From DASYQD01 sp963837455 (GTDB taxonomy: Bacteria; Acidobacteriota; Thermoanaerobaculia; Multivoradales; JAIOJS01), in NCBI GenBank assembly GCA_963837455.1, contig CAWINM010000001.1, forward strand, positions 1,922,001 to 1,986,000: 64,000 nucleotides of DNA, given 5' to 3'. Position numbers and translations under genes: made by a program. The notes beneath the pieces were generated by a model that saw only the letters and a list, made by a program, of their open reading frames with translations, did no database searches and had not been told where the DNA came from. Below, piece by piece: positions 60,701 to 64,000 of the stretch. Within the stretch, counting starts at the first letter, position 1; each line of letters begins with the position of its first letter.

Positions 60701-61180
60701 CCCGTGACGTTGAAGTGCACCGTCTGGCCCGACTCGTTGGCCGGCCCCGGCGAGATCCCCGTCGCCCACGGGCTCACCGTCTGCGCGCCGGCGTCCTCGA
60801 GCACCGTCTGATCGGCGCCCGCGGTGAAGCTCGGCGCGTGGTTGACCAGCGCGACGTTGATCACGAACGTCTGCGGCGCCGAGGTGTCGACGCCGCCGTT
60901 GGCCGTGCCGCCGTCGTCCTGCAGGTCGAGGGTGATCGTCGCCGAGCCGATGGTGTCGGTCGCCAGCGTGTAGGTGAGGGTCCCGCTGGAAGAGATCGCC
61001 GGCGCGACGGCGAACAGCGCGGGGTTGGTGTTGCCGGTGACGGTGAAGTGCACCGTCTGCGTCGACTCGTCGGCCGTCGGCCCCGGCGCGATCGCCGTTG
61101 CCCACGGCGTGACCGTCTGCGCGCCGGTGTTCTCCAGCACGTTCTGGTCGGCGCCCTTGGTGAACGACGGCGGGTCGTTG
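57750..61180 (-). repeat. Eight ~330-bp coding repeats of the adhesin gene
   Basis: Each unit encodes ~110 residues from 'PSFTxGADxTVxExAG' to 'QTFVITVxxVN'. Four copies lie at about 59,850-61,180 and four at about 57,750-59,090, with other Ig-like domains between. High nucleotide similarity makes this stretch prone to recombination and misassembly. Confidence 0.85.
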
Positions 61181-62331
61181 ACGCAGGTCACCGTCATCGA
61201 CACCGTGGCCGTCGAGCCGCCGGGCGTCAGCGTGTAGGTGAAGGTGTCGAACGTCGGGCTCGGCGCGGTGTTGCAGTAGTTGGCGGCGGGCTGGTAGGTC
61301 ACGCCGGTGTAGGGGCCCGGCCCGGCGGGCGTCAGCGCCACCGTGCCGTGCGCCGGCTGCGTCACCGACGCCACGTTCTTGGCGCCGCCGTCGGGATCGG
61401 TGTCGTTGCCGAGCACGTCGACCGCCACCGCCGCCGCGTCCTCGAGAATCGCTGGCGGCGTGTCGTCCACCGCCGTCGGCGGCGTGTCGAACAGCAGCGT
61501 CGAGTCGATGCGGAAGAACAGGCTCGTGTTGTCGTGCTGCGCGAACAGCGCCCGCAGGTCGGGCGTCGGGTCGCCGCTGCCGTCGGTCGCGACCTGGGTG
61601 CCGGGCGGCCAGTCGCTGGGGTTGCCGTCGAGGACGACGGTCGCCGCCCACAGCGCCGTCGCTCCGGCTCCCAGCAGACAGCAGAGGACGAACGCCATCC
61701 GCTGGCGACGCCGCAGCGAGTAGAGCCCGGCGGCGCCGAGCGCCAGCGCCAGGAGCAGCAGGCCCCACTCGCCGAGCGTCGGCACCTCGGCGATCGAGGC
61801 GAGGGTGATAAGGATGTCCTGCGGGATGGCGGGCGCCGGCTGCGTCGTGGTCAGCGCGTCGCTGCAGCTCGTGCCCGTGGCATCGCAGGCGAGCACTGCC
61901 AAGCGCACCACCTGCGGCGTCGTCGGGCCGAGGTCGGCGAGGCGGATGTACGTCTCGATGACGTCGACGCCGGCGCCGCCGGTGCCATTGTCGATCCCCA
62001 CCGGCCAGGTGGGCGGCGGCGGCGGGCTCACCGCCGACGGTGGGCCGAACGTGTTGCTCGGCGGCCCGGCGGTGCAGGTCTGCTCGGTCACCGCGGTCAC
62101 GTTGGCCGCCGGCGGCCCCGTCGAGGTGTCGACCGTCGTGGTCAGGATCCGCTCGACGCCCTGGAACGGGCCGTTCGGCGTCGTCACCGTGCAGCCCGTC
62201 GCCGCGCTGGCGTCGGTGTCGATCAGCACCTCGAACGTCGACGTCACCGCGCGGCCGGGAACGGCTCCCAGAGCGACACCCAGAGCCGCAAAGCCGACCA
62301 TCGCCAGGCGGTGGAACGAGCGTGTGCGCAT

Positions 62332-62647
62332 GCCGTCTCCTTACCCGGCACTTCGGCGGGGCTGGCCCTGTGCGTCGTCGAGGCTCAGGTACGAGTCACC
62401 AGGTCCGCCATGCTACGCAGCTCCGCTCCAGGCGGCAAGGGGCGAGCGGCGCGCCTTCCCCCGACTGAATGGCGTGGCTGCTCGGCGGTCTGCCCGACAC
62501 CCGGCCTGCGGCCTGGCCTCGTGGCTCAGTGGCGAGGGGCGTCGCGGGGCGAGCGCTACAGTTGCAGCCAGGGGATCCCGCGAGCCGCGATGAGCTCTGC
62601 GGCACCCGGCGCTCTTGTCGTCGTACCCGCCACATGGGAGGACTTCT
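62332..62647. other. Gene-free region upstream of the adhesin gene
   Basis: Should hold the adhesin promoter; none could be picked with confidence. The right end begins the duplicated RibD-like segment at about 62,638. Confidence 0.5.
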
Positions 62648-62869
62648 GTGCGTGGCGTGACCTATTCGATGGGCGTGTCACTCGACGGCTACGTCGTCGG
62701 GCCGGACGGCAGGTTTGACTGGACGGTGCCCGACGACGAGCTCTTTCGCTCCCACATCGATGAGATCCGAGGGGTCGGCGTCTACCTGCTGGGACGGCGC
62801 CTGTACGAGACGATGCTCTACTGGGAGACCGCCGACCAGGATCCATCCCTCGACGTTGACTTCCGGTAG
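62648..62869 (+). pseudogene. Truncated duplicate of the RibD/DHFR-like gene
   Basis: 73 residues from GTG 62648, with the same GGAGGA ribosome site as the full copy. 'SMGVSLDGYVVGPDGRFDWT' to 'DQDPSLD' matches 51934-52141 closely, then the frame ends in unrelated 'VDFR'. The nucleotide match (62638-62856 to 51923-52141) is about 94 percent by eye and in the same orientation. The NADPH-binding second half is missing. Confidence 0.88.
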
Positions 62870-62913
62870 CCAGCCGCCTAGACTAAGTCCATGAGACTCA
62901 GTCCGGAGCCGCC

Positions 62914-63156
62914 ATGACTACCGTCAACATCCACGAAGCCAAGACCCAGCTTTCGAAGCTCGTCGACCGTGCCGCCAAGGGTGAGCCCTTCGTGATCGCC
63001 AAGGCGGGCAAGCCGCTCGTCAAGGTCGCCGCCCTGGCGGCGCCCGCAGAGCCGCAGCGCCTGGGTTTTCTCCGCGGCGAGATCGCGGTCCCGGAGGACT
63101 TCGACAGCATGGGCGAGCCCGAGGTCGCCGCGCTCTTCGGTCTCGTCGAAGCGTGA
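62914..63156 (+). CDS. Phd/YefM-type antitoxin
   Basis: 80 residues from ATG 62914. 'TTVNIHEAKTQLSKLVDRAA' and 'GEPFVIAKAGKPLVKVAAL' form the PhdYeFM DNA-binding fold; the C-terminal 'LRGEIAVPEDFDSM' and 'EVAALFGLVEA' is the toxin-binding tail. Its TGA overlaps the GTG of the PIN toxin gene. Confidence 0.93.
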   Translation: MTTVNIHEAKTQLSKLVDRAAKGEPFVIAKAGKPLVKVAALAAPAEPQRLGFLRGEIAVPEDFDSMGEPEVAALFGLVEA

Positions 63157-63539
63157 AGCTCCTGCTCGACACGCACCTGCTGCTCTGGGCCGCAGGCTCG
63201 CCCGAACGGCTCTCCGCCTCCGCTCGCAAGCTCCTCGAGGACCGGCGCAACGAGCTCCTCTTCAGCGCGGCGAGCTTCTGGGAGATCGCGATCAAGAGTG
63301 CCCTCGGACGCGACGACTTTCGCGTCGAGCCGCGTCTGCTGCGGCGCGGCCTGCTCGACAACGGTTACCTGGAGCTGCCTGTGACGAGCCAGCACGCAGT
63401 CGAGATCGACCTCCTACCGCCGCACCACAAGGATCCCTTCGACCGCCTGCTGCTGGCGCAGGCGCTCGTCGAGGGGACCACCCTGCTCACTGTCGACGAG
63501 AGGCTCGCTGGCTACGGTGCTCCGGTGCGCAGAGTGTAG
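63153..63539 (+). CDS. vapC: PIN-domain toxin (VapC-like), partner of Phd-type antitoxin
   Basis: 128 residues from GTG 63153, four-base overlap with the antitoxin. Acidic residues: 'MKLLLDTHLLLWAAG', 'FSAASFWEIAIKSALGRDDF', 'HHKDPFDRLLLAQALVEGTT' and 'LLTVDERLAGYG'. Standard VapC length for the Phd-linked subgroup; predicted ribonuclease. Confidence 0.93.
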   Translation: MKLLLDTHLLLWAAGSPERLSASARKLLEDRRNELLFSAASFWEIAIKSALGRDDFRVEPRLLRRGLLDNGYLELPVTSQHAVEIDLLPPHHKDPFDRLLLAQALVEGTTLLTVDERLAGYGAPVRRV

Positions 63540-63597
63540 GTGCCGGCCGCGCCGCGGCGAGGTCGCGGTGCCGAGGCACCACGACCGCCTGGCCCCC

Positions 63598-63999
63598 TCA
63601 ACCCCCAGGTCTGCCGTTCAGCACCAGCGTGGGCTTCCGCGCCGAGCAGTCGACAGGAACCACCTGGTTTCCAGCGGACGCCCTCGCCCCACAGCTGATC
63701 AACCGCAGGGCACGCTCGCTGCGATCGTGATTGGTGTGAGCCGGGCCGGGCAAGGCGAAGAGCCTGGCGTACTCATGCGTGAGGCGCAGCCTCACATTGG
63801 CGAAACGCATGCCCGTGCGCTCCTGTAGCTTCTTGGGAATCGAGTAGCCGAGCAGGTCGTCCGGGTCGTTCATGGCGACGAAGGTGAGCGCCTTGGCGGG
63901 GCCCCGCTCTCGATCCGCGATCGCCAGCGCTTCCAGGCACGCCAACGCACGCGAGGGGGCTCCCGGCGTTTCCTGGCGCAGCTGGTCGAGCAGGCTCAC
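63598..63999 (-). CDS. Hypothetical protein, possibly incomplete at the window edge
   Basis: 133 residues if it starts at GTG 63997-63999, but the true start may lie beyond the window. 'RALACLEALAIADRERGPAK', 'ALTFVAMNDPDDLLGYSIPK' and 'RTGMRFANVRLRLTHEYARL' look protein-like and soluble; the final 25 residues are less so. No family recognised. Confidence 0.55.
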   Translation of the reverse strand: MSLLDQLRQETPGAPSRALACLEALAIADRERGPAKALTFVAMNDPDDLLGYSIPKKLQERTGMRFANVRLRLTHEYARLFALPGPAHTNHDRSERALRLISCGARASAGNQVVPVDCSARKPTLVLNGRPGG

Positions 64000-64000
64000 C

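Larger units (their letters stand above)
54522..62331 (-). pseudogene. Giant secreted adhesin-like protein with Ig/cadherin repeats and beta-helix, one frameshift
   Basis: Starts at ATG 62329-62331 (AAGGAGAC ahead). One extra base near 58,971 breaks the frame ('NESGQTAHLQ' instead of 'NESGQTLTFNVTG'); total length 7810 = 3x2603 + 1, so deleting it yields ~2602 residues. Order: signal peptide; ~150-residue domain; an internal 'EVPTLGEWGLLLLALALGAA' plus 'YSLRRRQR' (IPTL-CTERM-like, residues ~182-211); at once a second signal-like 'MAFVLCCLLGAGATALWA' (ATG 61698); a cadherin-like unit; eight ~110-residue repeats ('PSFTKGADQTVLEDAG', 'TPWATAISPGPANESGQTVH'), interrupted by other Ig-like units; and a C-terminal ~950-residue parallel beta-helix ('NNNISQTDGNGILVTARDAS'). 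Surface adhesion is likely. The frameshift may be real or an assembly error. Confidence 0.88.

Noticed and set aside
1..64000. tRNA, rRNA or riboswitch genes
   Set aside because: No convincing cloverleaf, rRNA or known riboswitch core was noticed by eye; a covariance search would be needed to exclude them.

Overview
The window looks like a GC-rich bacterial chromosome, most likely an Acidobacteriota (Thermoanaerobaculia/Holophagae-like) genome. This is inferred from content: a PadR regulator beside a large ADOP-type orphan permease, an ECF sigma factor overlapping a Ser/Thr kinase with TPR repeats, many secreted beta-propeller, beta-helix and Ig-like proteins, and a recurrent C-terminal 'F-x-D-G-F-E-S-G ... 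W' tail. No rRNA, tRNA or CRISPR array was seen.

Layout. 1-7.1 kb: a partial secreted Ig-like protein, a type I sulfatase with EF-hand (dockerin-like) repeats, a nucleotidyltransferase pair, a formylglycine-generating enzyme that can activate the sulfatase, and a seven-bladed FG-GAP propeller. 7.1-11 kb: sigma factor and kinase, translationally coupled. 11-19 kb: a second nucleotidyltransferase pair, a proline-rich anchored protein, an MHYT hybrid histidine kinase, a secreted protein, an AraC regulator, a frameshifted unknown gene and a decayed propeller gene.

19.1-29.7 kb holds the most coherent unusual locus: six consecutive minus-strand genes, all with export signals. In transcription order they are an outer-membrane barrel-like protein, a trypsin-like protease, a subtilisin-like protease with LysM-like modules, a lipoprotein of unknown family, a lipoprotein with a caspase/DUF6345-like region, and a TPR-CHAT (caspase-fold) lipoprotein. 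I propose a surface or periplasmic proteolytic cascade.

30-41.6 kb: a PIN-domain remnant, a secreted protein with a duplicated GspG-like domain, PadR plus ADOP permease, a group II intron whose reverse transcriptase is split by an IS3-family element (3-bp target duplication; the ORF rejoins exactly when the IS is removed), then a TetR regulator and two small secreted-protein genes. 41.8-51.8 kb is a junkyard mixed with working genes: an Lnt-like gene with an in-frame TAG and no catalytic Cys, a 247-bp copy of the ADOP 3' region, a VapBC pair, ABC ATPase, HsdM and TPR fragments, a metallo-beta-lactamase gene with an internal deletion, and a four-gene operon whose promoter carries the same palindrome as the TetR promoter 8 kb away. 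51.9-63.5 kb: a RibD/DHFR-like gene and its truncated duplicate bracket an IS110/Y1-transposase chimera and a 7.8-kb adhesin-like gene with one frameshift; a Phd/VapC pair follows. At least ten loci are broken by frameshift, stop, deletion or insertion, so either this region is decaying or the assembly has indel errors.
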